DNA from: Didymella arachidicola
Taxonomy: Eukaryota; Ascomycota; Dothideomycetes; Pleosporales; Didymellaceae
Direction: 5' to 3'
NCBI GenBank assembly: GCA_016630955.3
Contig: CM049996.1
Span: 1,116,001-1,180,000 of the forward strand
Length of the DNA: 64,000 bases
Under the pieces are notes generated by a model, which worked only from the letters and a program-made list of their open reading frames with translations, ran no database searches and was not told the origin of the DNA. Positions 43,652 through 56,200 of this stretch are shown piece by piece; position 1 is the stretch's first letter; every line of letters begins with the position of its first letter. The position numbers and the translations under genes were made by a program.

Positions 43652-46042
43652 GTTTCAAACGCTGGTGAGATGGCTATTGAAGGGTGGAAAGCGTCCAATT
43701 GAGCTTTTGACAGGACACTTGGTTGCCACGGCTGACACGAGCACACAAGCCCAGCTCTTGCAAAGTAGGAGGGATCAAGGGCAGAGGGCAGAGGGCAGAG
43801 AAAGCATCATGACTGAAGATTTGCCTTTTGAAGTGATCTTTGCTTGGTCGTGAACAATGGTCCGGGAAGCCGAAGCCCTATGCGTGCGAGCAGTACGCAC
43901 CACGGCACGAGCAGGGGTTATTGAGGCAGTACCAGAGGAGAACCTCGAGAGAAGAATGATAAGCAATTGCCTGACCTCAACAGTCATTTAGCCTTTCTAC
44001 TATCCGGTGCGCACGGCTATAGCTTCAGTTGGAAGATCGAGGAGTGGGCCTGTACCTCCTCGCCCTGGCGTTGCGAAACACTGAACGATTCGTAGCTATC
44101 TGCCTCTATCCTTTGCTTATGGCGCCGACGTCGTCCGAAACCACTCGTAGTGTAGACTGCGTGAGTCCAGTGTCGTGCATACCGACTTTACTGACCCTGT
44201 TGACGCGGCTGAGGTCGTTCATGGTGAGTAGAGCGTACAGATCTCGACGTGAAACTATCTTCGCCAGCTTTTGAGTTGGACGTACTAGGTATCTTGTCGC
44301 AACCCCCACTGATTGATCGTTCCGTTGTGCTGGTCTTTCCAAGTGTCATGTCTTGGATCCATATTTACAAATCGATAGAAGTAGCACAGAGCTTCGATGT
44401 ACCGCTAATGACGGGTTGCAGTAGCCCGCAGAAGAAGTTCGCGTGGCGGCTCTCTTGGCCATGACCGCGCAGGAACATGTATGGCTTGCCCGCAGATAGC
44501 TGCAGCGTCAGACCAGGCCGTATCATTGGTATCTCATCTTCCTCGAGTCGAGTTCCAAGTGGCGGAAGTCTTGTATATCGCTATCTGGAGATGACCACGT
44601 CGGCGTCTGACTCTGGGAGCTCAGCGAACTGCTCATTTTGGCTTTTGCTAGTCGGGTCAGGGATCCTGAGTTTTGTTTGCACTGAACTAGAGTCATCAGA
44701 TTGTGAGCAGAATGCCTTCTGGATCACCTTGTCCTTGTGCTTTATAGTCGTAGGCTGCTGTTGTCGCTTGTTGTCTGTAGTGCACTGGATCTCTTCTGCT
44801 GCGTCGTTTTCCGGAGCATCTTGATCTGCTTCATCGTCGCTACTATCTTCTTCCCAGATCACTGTAGGATTTTTAGTGAACATTGTCATCTAACAGAGAC
44901 CTGCGAGTTCTTACAAAGCGCGGCTGCGTATAGATAGTCACCCATGGCCCCTGCTTCCACAGTGGCATGGACCTGACCCTGTTCTATCGACACCGTAAGA
45001 TTCACACAAGCTATGTTATCCGTACTCAAAGGATCTGAAGTAACCTGTTGATGGACGGTTCTGTTGAACTGGCCAATGATCCCAGGATCTGATTCGTATG
45101 AATCTTCGCTGTCTCCTTCAAGTCATTCCATTGCACCGAACATGCGACAAGCGCTGCATTAAAAACATACCTGTTGAATTAGGGACCTCCCACTCTCCAT
45201 TTGACATCTTTCTTCTCCGTCTAGAGTGAATGACGGGAACTTGGCAACCCGGTCAGACGATGTGGTAGGCAGAGCGACTGTGGTTATGGATGCGGCTGCA
45301 AATGGGGAGCGATGGTCGACGTTTGCCGTGTTACAGAGAGAAGAGCGCAGGTAACCAGACGAATACGATAAATAAAATTCAAAATGGAAGGTCTAGCGGA
45401 TGAACTCAAAAAAAAAATGTCGCACTTAAGGTCAAGGTGAAAGGCAGGCACGACTCCATGCGCCAAACGAAGTCTGACATCACGACTAGGCACTTTTAAT
45501 GGTTGCAATAACTCCCGTGAAGTCAGAGCAATGATTTGTGCATGTTAACACATGAACAGAATCTCTCGATGCGTAAGACTCTATTGGTCCGCGTGGTGAC
45601 CATGAGACCACCGCAGGTTCACCGTGGTGCCCGTCAAAGCTCCAAGATCCGCCAGTGCACAATTCATCACAGATGATGCGCCCGACTGACCAGAAGAGGA
45701 ACTGTAGCAAACAATTTGGCAACATCGTTTTGCTCCCTTTCACCTCAATAACTGTCCAGTCGCAGTTGGCATCTTCCACGCCTGCCCTGCCCGGCTCCGC
45801 CAGCTCTTTAACGTTAATCGCACCTTCTGTCGCTTCTTCGAAGATGTTTGTGACATCTCCATCGCTCCAGCTATGCGTACCATTTTAGCTTGTCTCCTCT
45901 CAACCTACATATCCTGGCTCCAGCACGCCGGTAGTATCGCTCACTGTCTTGTATTCTTCAAAACTTTCGACACCGTCTCTTGATCTCGCGCGCTTCTTTA
46001 CATACGCTGTCACAACTTCATTACAAAGTACTTTCAGACCAC
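43652..46042. other. Weakly coding region with only relic-like frames
   Basis: About 2.4 kb without a firm gene. Two minus-strand stretches look protein-like. At 44889-44581 there is a Glu/Asp/Lys-rich reading that continues after one in-frame TAG (44581-44583) for about 60 codons (RYTRLPPLGTRLEEDEIPMI...). At about 45860-45486 there is an open stretch without ATG (TNIFEEATEGAINVKELAEPG...SWSPRGPIESYASRD). They may be remnants of orphan genes. A short direct repeat, AGGGCAG units, lies at about 43780-43800. Confidence 0.25.
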
Positions 46043-47755
46043 ATGGGTCAACATCCGAGATTGTTCACATCGACTATGCCCAAGACTGACTGGCAAGAGC
46101 CTACGCGCGATGGTAAACATCTCGTCATCTGTGACGGACGCAGCCTTGCTAATCGGCTTGAACAGATGACCCTCTACTCCAGTTACCAAAAGGTCGTCGT
46201 CTGACGCCAACTGACGAAGTCCACGAGCTTGCGCCCATCGAAGACGCGCACCGCGCACGAGCAGTACTTAGAACAGCCTCGTTCGAGAAGACGCCGCCGC
46301 CGCCTCTTGCGGACGATATGAGACGCCAGCATATCGTAGCCCCGAACAGTAAGCCTCAGAAACGAATGCAATCGAGATTGTGACTGACATGCGTCTGTAG
46401 AGAAGGCTAGCGGTGGTACATTGTCCGAGCCGGGCTTCCAGGCGACGGTGAGTAGTCTTGGAGGCACCAGCCGCAGATCTGAAGAGCACAATGGCAAAGC
46501 CAAAGACGGTGAGTGGTTGTAGGGTAGTTTGTACCAAATCACATCGCTGATCGAACAAGGGACTGGTTAGCGCAGTAGAGCGCCCTAAGAGTTCGAGCAT
46601 CACCTCTGGTAGATGAGAGGCATCTGTGTCTGACACCGAAGACGATGTCAGGGATGATGAGCTTCTCGAGGGTGAAAGTTGCGATACTGAAGGTGGTAAG
46701 TGCAACCTGGATTTGTTGCCGTGGCTTGTCTGATGGGACTCTTGTAGAAAGCATAACGCCTGCTACGAATCCATCGATCACCCCTCCGGCTGCTGCACGT
46801 CCCGCTCGAGCCAGCAAACGTCAGTCGAAAGCACTGCGGCAGGGCAACGAGAGCATTCGTGCTCATCCCACAGATCCATCGAAAGTGATTGTCACGTACG
46901 ACGTCACCGTAGACGGGAAGCACTACCACCAGGAGACGGAGATCCCGGAAGTCGTACCCATGACTGCTGATGCCCCAGGCAGCAGTGGTAGCGTTATTTT
47001 CCCCGACGTAGATGCCTCAAACAGTCCCAAGGACATCTGAGAGCGCGCCGTGGACTCCTGTATCCGGCAGTTCTGGATTTGAGTGGACTTGTGGCGATGG
47101 GGATCAGGAGGAGATCTGGCGTATCAACGTATTCTTCCGCCGCTTGGATCGAGACACCAACGCATTCCAAGACAAATATGTCAACGTCTCCCACCTTGAG
47201 AACGTCAACCCTAACAACATTAAATTCTGGGCTTTGTACAACAAATAGGTCCTCCAATTCGCACGCCGCCAGGACGCGAACTACACTCAGAAGGTCGCTC
47301 GCATCTACTGGAACGCCGCCGAGCGCCGTGCACTCTACATTACCATCAACACGTTCTGCGCCAAGTTTGGCATCCACAATTTCGGCTTCACTGGTGAGTG
47401 CAAGCTAGACAACGACCAACTGGGCCTCATGGCGGATGACGTCAACGCAGCACCGAACCCATCGAGATCAAAGCCCCGAGGCATAGACGCTGTCCGCGGG
47501 CAGATCAGTTCCGCGCACAACAAGCGCCAGCCTAAGAACAGGGCCATCTTCGACCTGTTGGCCAAGAGCACTGAGTTCCGAACCCGCATGGCTGCAGGCG
47601 AAGCGATTTCCAGGGTTGAGAGGAAGCCTAGCGCTGCTATTCCCATCGAGGAGTTTCCTTGTAGTATTGCGCACAAAATCTTCCACTTTGTGCTTATGCA
47701 CCTTCTAAACTTCATCGCTTCATATACACGAACAGCAGAATCTGCCGCGGTATAG
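46043..47755 (+). pseudogene. Orphan gene of unknown function, apparently degraded
   Basis: The C-terminal half is the clearest part: EWTCGDGDQEEIWRINVFFRRLDRDTN...NIKFWALYNK, then TAG (47246-47248), then VLQFARRQDANYTQKVARIYWNAAERRALYITINTF...GIHNFGFTG, open to 47755. The reading on both sides of the TAG is clearly one protein, so CAG to TAG is the likely event. The 3' part (AVRGQISSAHNKRQPKNRAI...EAISRVERKP) resembles the tail of Dothideomycete orphan families; the function is unknown. Upstream, coding pieces from ATG 46043 can be linked only by very short introns (about 29-38 nt) or a stop near 46602. One GTAAGC...GTCTGTAG intron near 46350-46401 looks normal. I read it as a gene losing function rather than a healthy one. 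Confidence 0.45.
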
Positions 47756-48439
47756 GAGCACCTTGCAGATGTTTTCGATGTTATAATCAAGCAGCATAAT
47801 GAGCAATCATGCTCAAATTGGAAGATTGGAGAAGGCCTCTTTCATCCAAAGCATAAGTTTTGGGGATACTCCGTTGGGAGCTACTCCGCACTGGGGCCCA
47901 GGGAGCAAGAAGCGCAAGCGGACGGCTGCCGATGAAGAGGTGGAGACGTCTGGCTCGGAGCTGTCGTCGCAGCCTGTCTCTGAGATCGGTGAGGATCACA
48001 GTGTCTGAGGGGGACACAGGGATGGCCACTAGTGAGAAAGCCAGATTGGAAGAGAGTAAGGATCGGCGAGGGATGGAGCTTCTGTCCGCGAAGGAAGACC
48101 GCAGAGCGTAGTGTCATGACCTTTGAGGGCCGAGACGAGCGTGTAGTCGTTTTGATGAGCCCAAGACAAGTATTGGAGTTGGGGCAGAGGAACGGAGCCC
48201 TCCCAGGTACCTGGAGACGAGCTATGCGACGCATGGGGTCTGATGAGGGACTCCAGCTGGTATGAAAGCCAGTTGTAAGAAGACGATGCGTTTTTTGTCG
48301 ACATCGAAGTCTACAATGGCGGTGCGAAAGCCGAAGCACTATTGCATGTTAGCAGTCACGAAAGTCATAGAGCCTGGACGTTTGGAAGAAAGAAGTCTAT
48401 TAGGTCCAATAGCTGGCCAAGGTCCAGGATATATATGTG
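47756..48439. other. Intergenic region
   Basis: About 680 bases downstream of RAV1. Frames on both strands (for example 47799-48008 on +) have no domain. Nothing else seen. Confidence 0.4.
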
Positions 48440-51400
48440 TTAGAACCCAAAAGCATCCAGCAGACTGTTTGCATCCGGCTCCTGAAACTGTATTGGTGGT
48501 GGCTTCTTCGGCGCAGGCTTAGCCGGTATTTCTTCCTCGCTCTCGTCCTCCTCCTCTTCCTCATCAGAACCTTCTTCTCCTCCATCCTCATCCTCCTCCT
48601 CCTCCTCCTCCTCCTCATCATCCTCGTCACCCTCAGCAACCACGCCATCATGCCGCACAACCTCATTCCTAACACTCTCCCTCGCCGGCAAATCAGCAAC
48701 CACCAAACTACTCCTCCTCCGCAGCAGCTTCCTCGGATCAAACTCAAAGTCACTAGCGCCCTGATTCGGCCCATTCGCCTGGAAACTGCTGCGCGGCATC
48801 GACGGGCTCAGCGGTGGGCGTCCCGGAATCGTCCGCGGCGGCGGCGTACGCAAGAACTCCCAGCTCCGGACCAGATCGAGCGCGAGCACGTCGCAGCCCA
48901 TGCGTTCGTACAGCGATGCGGTGTGCAAGACGAAAGACCATTCTTCGTGCGGGAGGATTTGTGTTGCGCCGCGGAGTGTTTGTAGGGATTTCTCGCGGAG
49001 CTGTTTGTATAGAACCACGAGGGCGGGGTCGTCGGAGAGGTAGGATTTGGAGAGCAAGTTTGGAGTTTCCGGGGGAGAGAGGAGGCGCGAGAGGGGCGTG
49101 ACGAGGGCGCGGACGGCGGTGTCGCGGCGCCCGAGCATCCAGTAGCACCATGTTGCGAGCCAGCGGTTGCCGTCTCTAGCAGCCTGGGGCAGGATCTTGT
49201 CTTTTAGGAACTTGAGCAGTACGGGGTGCTCGTCGCCGCCGTAGACACGTGCGACGGCGATCGCGAGCTGGGTATCGCCGAGCTGGTTGTGCAGGACTTG
49301 CACGGCGTCGTGGAGGTGGTCGGCGAGCAGGAAGAAGGCGGCTGCGTACTCGAATCTGCGGCGACCCATCAATGCGTAGGCGTTCTTGAGTGCGGCGGTC
49401 TTCCAGCGCTCTTCTTGGAAGTTGTTGGTGAGCAGGCGGTGCGTTGCACCTTGTTCGCGCGACCAGGTTGCGATGCGCCAAAGGCTTACAAGCACGGCTT
49501 TCTTGTGCAGCGCAAGGTAGTAGAGTGAGCAATCAACAGGATTCTTCTCATCGGTCTTGGTGTACTCGTTGCGGGCGATGACTTCGAATTGTGCGCGCTG
49601 TCGTTGCGTTAGTCGTCTGAAGCTTCGACCGAAGGGAGGCAACGTACAAGTGCGTTGATGTCAGACATCCACATGAACACACCACACTGCTTCGCATGCT
49701 GCCACATCATTTTGCCATTGAAGTGTCTGCTGACAAGGTCAAGCAGGATGTCCTGACTCCCCGAGTGAAAAGCCCACACAATCTCGCGCCACGAGAGAGG
49801 CGCCTTCTGCGCTTCGCTCAACACATGCTGGCGGAAGAACAACATAAATCGACCGGCATTATCGTCAATGGATCGGCGGTGCTTCTCGACCATGCCAATG
49901 CACTCTATGATGTCTGCTAGACGGAACTGCTCGCGACTTGAGAGTAAAGGCATCTGCTTGGTAGTAAGGAGGTCTTTCAGGTTGCCGGCTACTTCTTCTG
50001 TTACGGTCTCGGGTTCGTCGTTGTCCGAAAAGTCGTTGTATGAGGAGTGGACTTCCTTCTTTGAAGCTGTCATCGTCGTCTGTGAAAGTCAGTCAACATT
50101 TCACCTATTTCTGGAATAGCGTCTCACCTCGTCCTCGGAGAAGTCCTCAGCTGCAAAGCCAAGAGAACTTTCGAGCTCCTCGCCCTCAGTCCAAAACTTT
50201 AGCTTCTGATATAAGCGCAGGAGAATGCGCTGCACCAGCATGATCTTTCCTGACAGCACGCATTGCGACAGAAGCTGCGGGTGGTACACCGGTAACGGGC
50301 CGTTGAGTCGGCTGACTGCTGCAAAGATGTCGATCGACGCGGTCTTGCGAGAGATCATGCGAAGGCTCGGGAACAGATGTTCGTCAACTTGAACATGCTC
50401 GTCTTGTATGAACAGCTGGTTGCCGGCACCGATGACGAGGTTACCGCTACCCAGCCATACAGAGTCACCGATGGGGTGTGGCGTGATGTCCCGTATGCGC
50501 ACGTCTCGGATTTGGACCCATGAAGGACCGGCGTTGAGGTAGTCATAACGCAACTGCGCATAGATCACCACTCGATGTGGGAAGCCAACAGCGAGAATGG
50601 ATTGATTGTCAGGTGTAGAGGACCAATCTAGATCCTGAATGCCACCTTGCCCGTCGAAAGTCTCTTCGTACTCGAGCTGCGCACTTCGTGTGTTCCAGAT
50701 TGTCAACGTGGTCTTCTCAGCGTCGACTAGCGCGGCCTTTCGTATTGATGTGCCGCTTGCGAGTGATGGATTGTGTATGTTCGTATCGACCGTTGATGTG
50801 AGTAACCAGTCGATCTTGTGCTCTTCAGGATCGACGCGAGCTGTCCAGGACTTGATGACGCCAGACGTGCTGTATGAGATTGCAATGTCGCGCGCAAAGG
50901 TGTCGAGGAAGCCAGAGATTACGGGCGCTGAGCCCGCAGGATCAACAGGCAAGACGAAAGCGAGGTCATTTTCCGATCCCAGATCGAAAGTGCTGTGTTG
51001 CTCGAGTGAGATCTCAGTGTGCCCATTGGTATACCCGTTGGTATGGGGCGCAGCGTTCGAATGTTTGCGGCCAGTCACAGGATCTCTTGCTAGCAAGGGC
51101 ATAGTGACTTCCCAACATATGCCCTTCATCTCTGAGCTGATCGTTGCGATATGCACGCACCTGCCGCCAACTTCTGTTTCTGGAATAGCAAGCAGACAGA
51201 GAGGTTTCCCCTGGAGCTTGTACTCAAGTCTAGTGACCTCCACTGCTAAAGGTCCTCTTGTGTCCCAGAGTGCGATGTGATTATGGTGTAGGAATACCAC
51301 GAAGTTACCATCTTGTAACAGCGCCGTTCTGTGGATGTGCTCGCTGACTTTGACAGTACTGTGACGGTGCAGGGTCGTGCCTTGCTCGGTCGGTCGTTGA

Positions 51401-52827
51401 GTCCACACTATACACTCATCTGTGACAGTCCGCGACACCAACGCGCGACCACTTGCTGTACGGTTGACCTTCTTGATTGCGTGCGAGTGTCCAGTCCAGA
51501 TTGCCTTCCTCTGAATGCGCTGGGTCTGCGGAGATGGGTCAAAGAGGTAGTCGATTCGCGATTCGAGCCACTCTATCCGGCCGTCGAAGTGGTGTGATAG
51601 GAGCGTGAATTCGGAGTCAGGTTTATCGCCGATGAAAGCGTAGAATTGCACGTTGTCCTCGAGAGCCTTGGGCTCGCTGGCGAAGTGTAGATGCAAACCA
51701 TCAACATGCGCAATGTTGAAGACGTCCGTCACTTTCTTGACTCTTGCACCGATATTCTCAAAGCCCCAAGCAGACATGTTGCCGTGGTCGTCCAGAACTA
51801 CGCAGATCTCCGGGCTCCGGTTGGCGACTTCAATCAGATGGTGCAATGCAACGCCGTGGCTCTTTTCCTCCGCAGAAGCTTGCGTCATGGCTCTTTCCGT
51901 TGCATGCGTGAAATGATTCCCGTCGATGAAGAAGGCGAAGCGTTTCTTCGATTGCTTGTCCTGAGATACCAGCCGCTCCTCGATCGAGCCCAGGAGATCC
52001 ACCTCTGTCCATAGGTGCATGCCATCGACGCCGTGATGTTCCCCTGGAACCCATACCCGCACCTTGTAGTCAGCGCATATAGTGTACAAGACATTGTCGG
52101 TGGTCTGGTCCTTGTGCGGGTGCCGCCAGTGTATGCCCGTAATGGCCTGGGGGTGTGGAAGGTAGTAGTAATCGAAGCGCTGGTCCGCCGAGCCAAATGC
52201 GAGTCGTCGCCAGATCTTCAGTAGTCGATCGTACCTGCCCGTTGAGGCGATGAGTTCGGCGTCGGGCGAGAAGTGCGCGAACTTGACAGGGTTGGCCAGC
52301 TGCTTGGTCCAGATGCGCTCGATGGCGCTGTGCGTGTTGAAGAGCGTGAGGGCTGCGCTGCCGGTGAGCAGTTCGTCCGGCATACCCCATGAGAGCGTCG
52401 TGATCGAGTCGTCTGGGTTTGGGAGGGTCATGCTGCCCTGCAGCGACCACTGCATTTATGTTAGTACCTCCGGCCATCGTCTTCATTCTACCACCAACCT
52501 TGTAGACACCATACTCGACACTGTACGGCTGATATACGTGGATGTTGCGAGTCGAGCATGCTGCGATCTTGCCCGTCCCTTCGTCGACTGCGATGGCTTC
52601 GAGCTCGTCCTCGTCGTCGATGTAGATGGTCTGGATGACATGGGCGGGTCGGTCGAGTATTATGAGGGCATTGCCTGATAGGTAGGCCTGAACAGCTTTC
52701 CGTCAGTCACTATAGTGTTCGTCGTGGCGGCGCGCAGACGTCGTACAATTATCTGGATCCCATCCCACAGGCCATGTGCGACAGCTTGCAGCTTCGCCTG
52801 CGGCCGTCCTGGGAGAATGTCGCGCAT
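48440..52827 (-). CDS. rav1: RAVE complex subunit Rav1 (V-ATPase assembly)
   Basis: Rav1 is the scaffold of the RAVE complex, which reassembles V1 onto Vo of the vacuolar/endosomal H+-ATPase. Exons 52747-52827, 52499-52687, 50128-52449, 49648-50079 and 48440-49597 join in phase (introns 59, 49, 48 and 50 nt) into 1393 residues; yeast Rav1 has 1357. The start MRDILPGRPQAKLQAVAHGLWDG is the family's. An N-terminal double beta-propeller follows (LDRPAHVIQTIYIDDEDE..., NPVKFAHFSPDAELIASTGRYDRLLKIWRR, GIHWRHP). The conserved Rav1 C-terminal domain runs from about WSSTPDNQSILAVGFPHRV to LLADHLHDAVQVLHNQLGDTQLAIAVARVYGGD. The last 80 residues are a long acidic run encoded by a GAG/GAA microsatellite (about 48537-48640), then the terminal QEPDANSLLDAFGF. 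It is downstream of SEC3, both minus strand. Confidence 0.95.
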
Positions 52828-53254
52828 CGAGGTTTCGTGGGCGCTGCTACCGGTGCCACATCGTCTCGTGCAGCTTCAGGCAACAGGAGAAGGGCGGCAG
52901 GGGATCAGGTGATGTTGTACGTCGCCGTGGGGGTTTGGAAGTTGAGATACGCGACGGCTGGTGTTCAAGCTCACGCGCATTGGCCCCGCTCGTGTCGTCA
53001 CTTTTGAGCTGCATCCGCCTTGCATATCCATGAAGCAGTGGACATCACGAGTCTGCGCATGACATGAGCATTCTCTGAACAGACCCAACGTCATCAATTC
53101 AATCATCGTAGTATGCACGCTCGCCGCCCTAACGCCATAAGCAAGCAGTAGCCGTAGCTTCATGCTATTCCAATGCAAATGTACCATGTACAATCCCCTC
53201 CAATCAAATATGCACACAATTGCAGGCCCCTCTGCGTCGTCATTCACTCACACA
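52828..53254. other. Short intergenic region between RAV1 and SEC3
   Basis: 427 bases holding the RAV1 promoter and SEC3 3' UTR. No gene. Confidence 0.5.
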
Positions 53255-56200
53255 CTACCTCCTGAATGCACTCTGCACCTCATTCGTCCCCCAGTCGACT
53301 TCGACCTCACCCTGGTACACGTCCTGGTTGATCCTCTGTACCCTCTCGCTAACACCAATGTACTTCCTCTCGCACTCCTTGAGCACCTTGAACACCAGGT
53401 CGCGGCTGATGCTTGGATCGTCGGCATCGCCGAAGTGCTTGTCCACGCGCTTCTTGAGCGCCTCAATGCCCTTGCGGACTTCCTTGGCGTCGTGCGAATG
53501 CACAAGCTTCTTGAAAACGGAGCGTGAGTGTGACGAGCGTTGCGCAATAGATTGCGGCGCTCCACCGCGGGCGGCAAGAAGAGTCTCAGTGGACTCGATG
53601 AATTCCTGTGAATATGTTAGTGATGCCGAGTGTAAGCGGAAGGCAGATCGTCAGACTCACCAGAAGCTTGCCGAGCGGACGACGGACGACCGCATCGACG
53701 TAAAGGTTCATGTGCTCGTTATACTCTTCGTTCGCCTTTCCTTTCCAGTAGTCGAGAACCGTCTCTGGACGTGCATCAACTTCTTCCATGTAGTGATTCA
53801 TGTTCTCGATGAGGAGGATATGGTAGTTGAGGGCTTCCTTGTCTTCTGGGTCACCTTGACCCTGAGTACCCATAACTGTGGGCGATTCTTTGGCGATGAC
53901 CTTCAGGCTTTCGAACATGGCCTTGTTGAGTCTCTGGTAGGCGTCGTTGACCATTCGACGGATCTCAAGCTGGTCACCTCCATCAGAAGATGACGGTAGC
54001 ATGTTCTCGATAGCGACCGAGAAATGAGGGAATGTTTTCATGAATGCAATGACACCCTTGCGCTTCTTAATCTTGACCTTGGTATCTTCGATGGCGCGGA
54101 TCTGCTCGTCAAGAAAGCGGCTGAAGAGACTCTTCAGCCGCTCATGGATCTTTTGCAACGTGCGTGTGAGGAAGTCCTGGTTTGAGTCTTCGATGTCGAG
54201 CAATTTACGGTCGACAGCAGACAAGATGCCTACGCCTTGCAGTGGATCAGACGTGACAGCCCAGTCAACGAGACTCTGGATCTCTGTGGGCCAGAATGAG
54301 AAAATGTCTTCCATAACATCAGCGACGCGCTTCGCCATCGATCGGTCTGCCTCGAATTGCTTCCTGATCCACAGGTTCGGTCCACGACGCAACTGTGGTG
54401 GAGCGGCGGCCACGGCGTCAGGGAAGTCGATGGTATCTGTGGATGTTGCGTGGAAGAACGCTGTGATGAAGTTCTGCTCAGTGAGCAAAACGGGGCCGAT
54501 GTCATCCAGAACCCTGCCGAACACGTCAAAAGCATACAGTTTGCCATCTTGTGCAGCTCTGGCCGCCTTGGGCTCTTTGTCGCCGGATGCTGACCGAAGA
54601 CCGCGAGCCAGCGTCTGCGAACGCTTGACGGTGAGTTTACGTGCAGTACCTGCCATGCTCTCAGGCTCCTTTTCTTGGGTGGTAAAGAGGAGATCCTGCT
54701 CGTCGCCTGCAGGCTTCCTGGCGAGCCGCCTCCAAGCCAAAATATTGTCGCGGACTTCCTGCTGGTAAAGCTGCGCTGCTTGGTTCTGATACATCCGAAT
54801 CAAAGTATCCCAAGATGTTCGATCGATCTCCTTTGCAAAGAGGAGCACAGGACTCAGCATCCACAGCTCGTTTCGGCCAGCGTCATGCGCTTCAATGTTC
54901 TTTTTCAAAGATGGCATGGACCCTTGATCGATCCGCTTCAGAGCATCTTGGGTCGTCAAGAATGCAGCACCATAAGTGATCTCCATGTGCTTCTTCAGGC
55001 GGTCAAGGAACGAAGCGCCCTCGCTCAAGTACCTGTCGCGCTTTTCTTGCAAAGCTTGCATGGTCGCAAGCTCGCTGTTGCCGAAACCCGTACTGCCTGC
55101 GGTCTGGCCAAGACCGGCGCGACTGCCGGCAACAAAGGCAGGGTCGATGGTGATGAGAGCCTTGTATAGTAGCACAAGAGCGTTCTCGATCTCGACTAGA
55201 CCGTTGATCTTGCCAATCGGTGCTCGTCGCAGTACTTCGAGCTGGTCAACGGTGATCGAGATGGTCTCGACCAGCTGCTGGAGCTCGTGTTGCAGCAGAC
55301 GCTGATTAGCTGTTTGCACCTGCAGACCCTGACTCTGCGCCTCGATAAAGGCGATATCGTCGTTCAAGCTCTGCCGGAATTTTAGTCATATGCAAATGCG
55401 TGTTATCCAATGTTTACTTACGCTCAGCTCGACATTGTACAAAGTGAGAAGGCCTTCTAGCTCGTCACACTCTGCTATAGCGCGGTCAAGCATACGCTCG
55501 ACAGCCTCAACTCTGTCGTCTTTTTGTTCTAGGTGGTTGAGCCAACTGCCCGCTTCAACACGTGCGATCTCACGCTTGATGTCGATCTCAAGGTTCTCAA
55601 TGGGCTTTGGCGCAAAGGCGTTGCCGCCCCAGCCAAGCTCGGTCAGCAGACTCTCGAACCCGAGACCTCGCTCGTCCATGATTGAGGGATCTATGCCAAT
55701 CTTGGAGATGTTCATCACCTGCTGGTTCGAACGCCTCTTCTTCTTTCGCGGCTCAGGATCGGCTACTCCTTCTGGAGCCTCGGCCTCCACCTTCTCTGGA
55801 GTAAGCGCAGGAACCGTCTCTTCTGCTGTGAGCGCTGGCTGTGGTTCATTGATTTCCGGAACAGGTGACTTCGGACCTGATACGGTCACTGCAGGCACAG
55901 CGTCGGTGGTGATCTTTGGAAGATCTCGCGACATGCGGCTGGATGTGGGCTGTGAACTAGGCTCCTCGGCCTTCTTCTCAACAATCTCATCCTTCGGTGC
56001 CTCGATCGGTGGTGGACGCTTGGGTTTGAACACTCCGCTGATACCATCAGGCTCATCCGATTTCTTCTCTTCCTTCGCGAACATCTTCGCTGCCGCGCCT
56101 CCAGCACGAGGCTTGAAAGCGCCAGCTGCTGCTGCTGCTTTACGGAACTTGTTTGCAGCGTCGCCTGGGCCAGAGCCGGGGATCGTCTTCTTGAGCATCG

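Noticed and set aside
48537..48640. CTC/TCC microsatellite near 48.6 kb as an independent repeat element
   Set aside because: It is the coding strand complement of the acidic Glu/Asp run at the end of RAV1.
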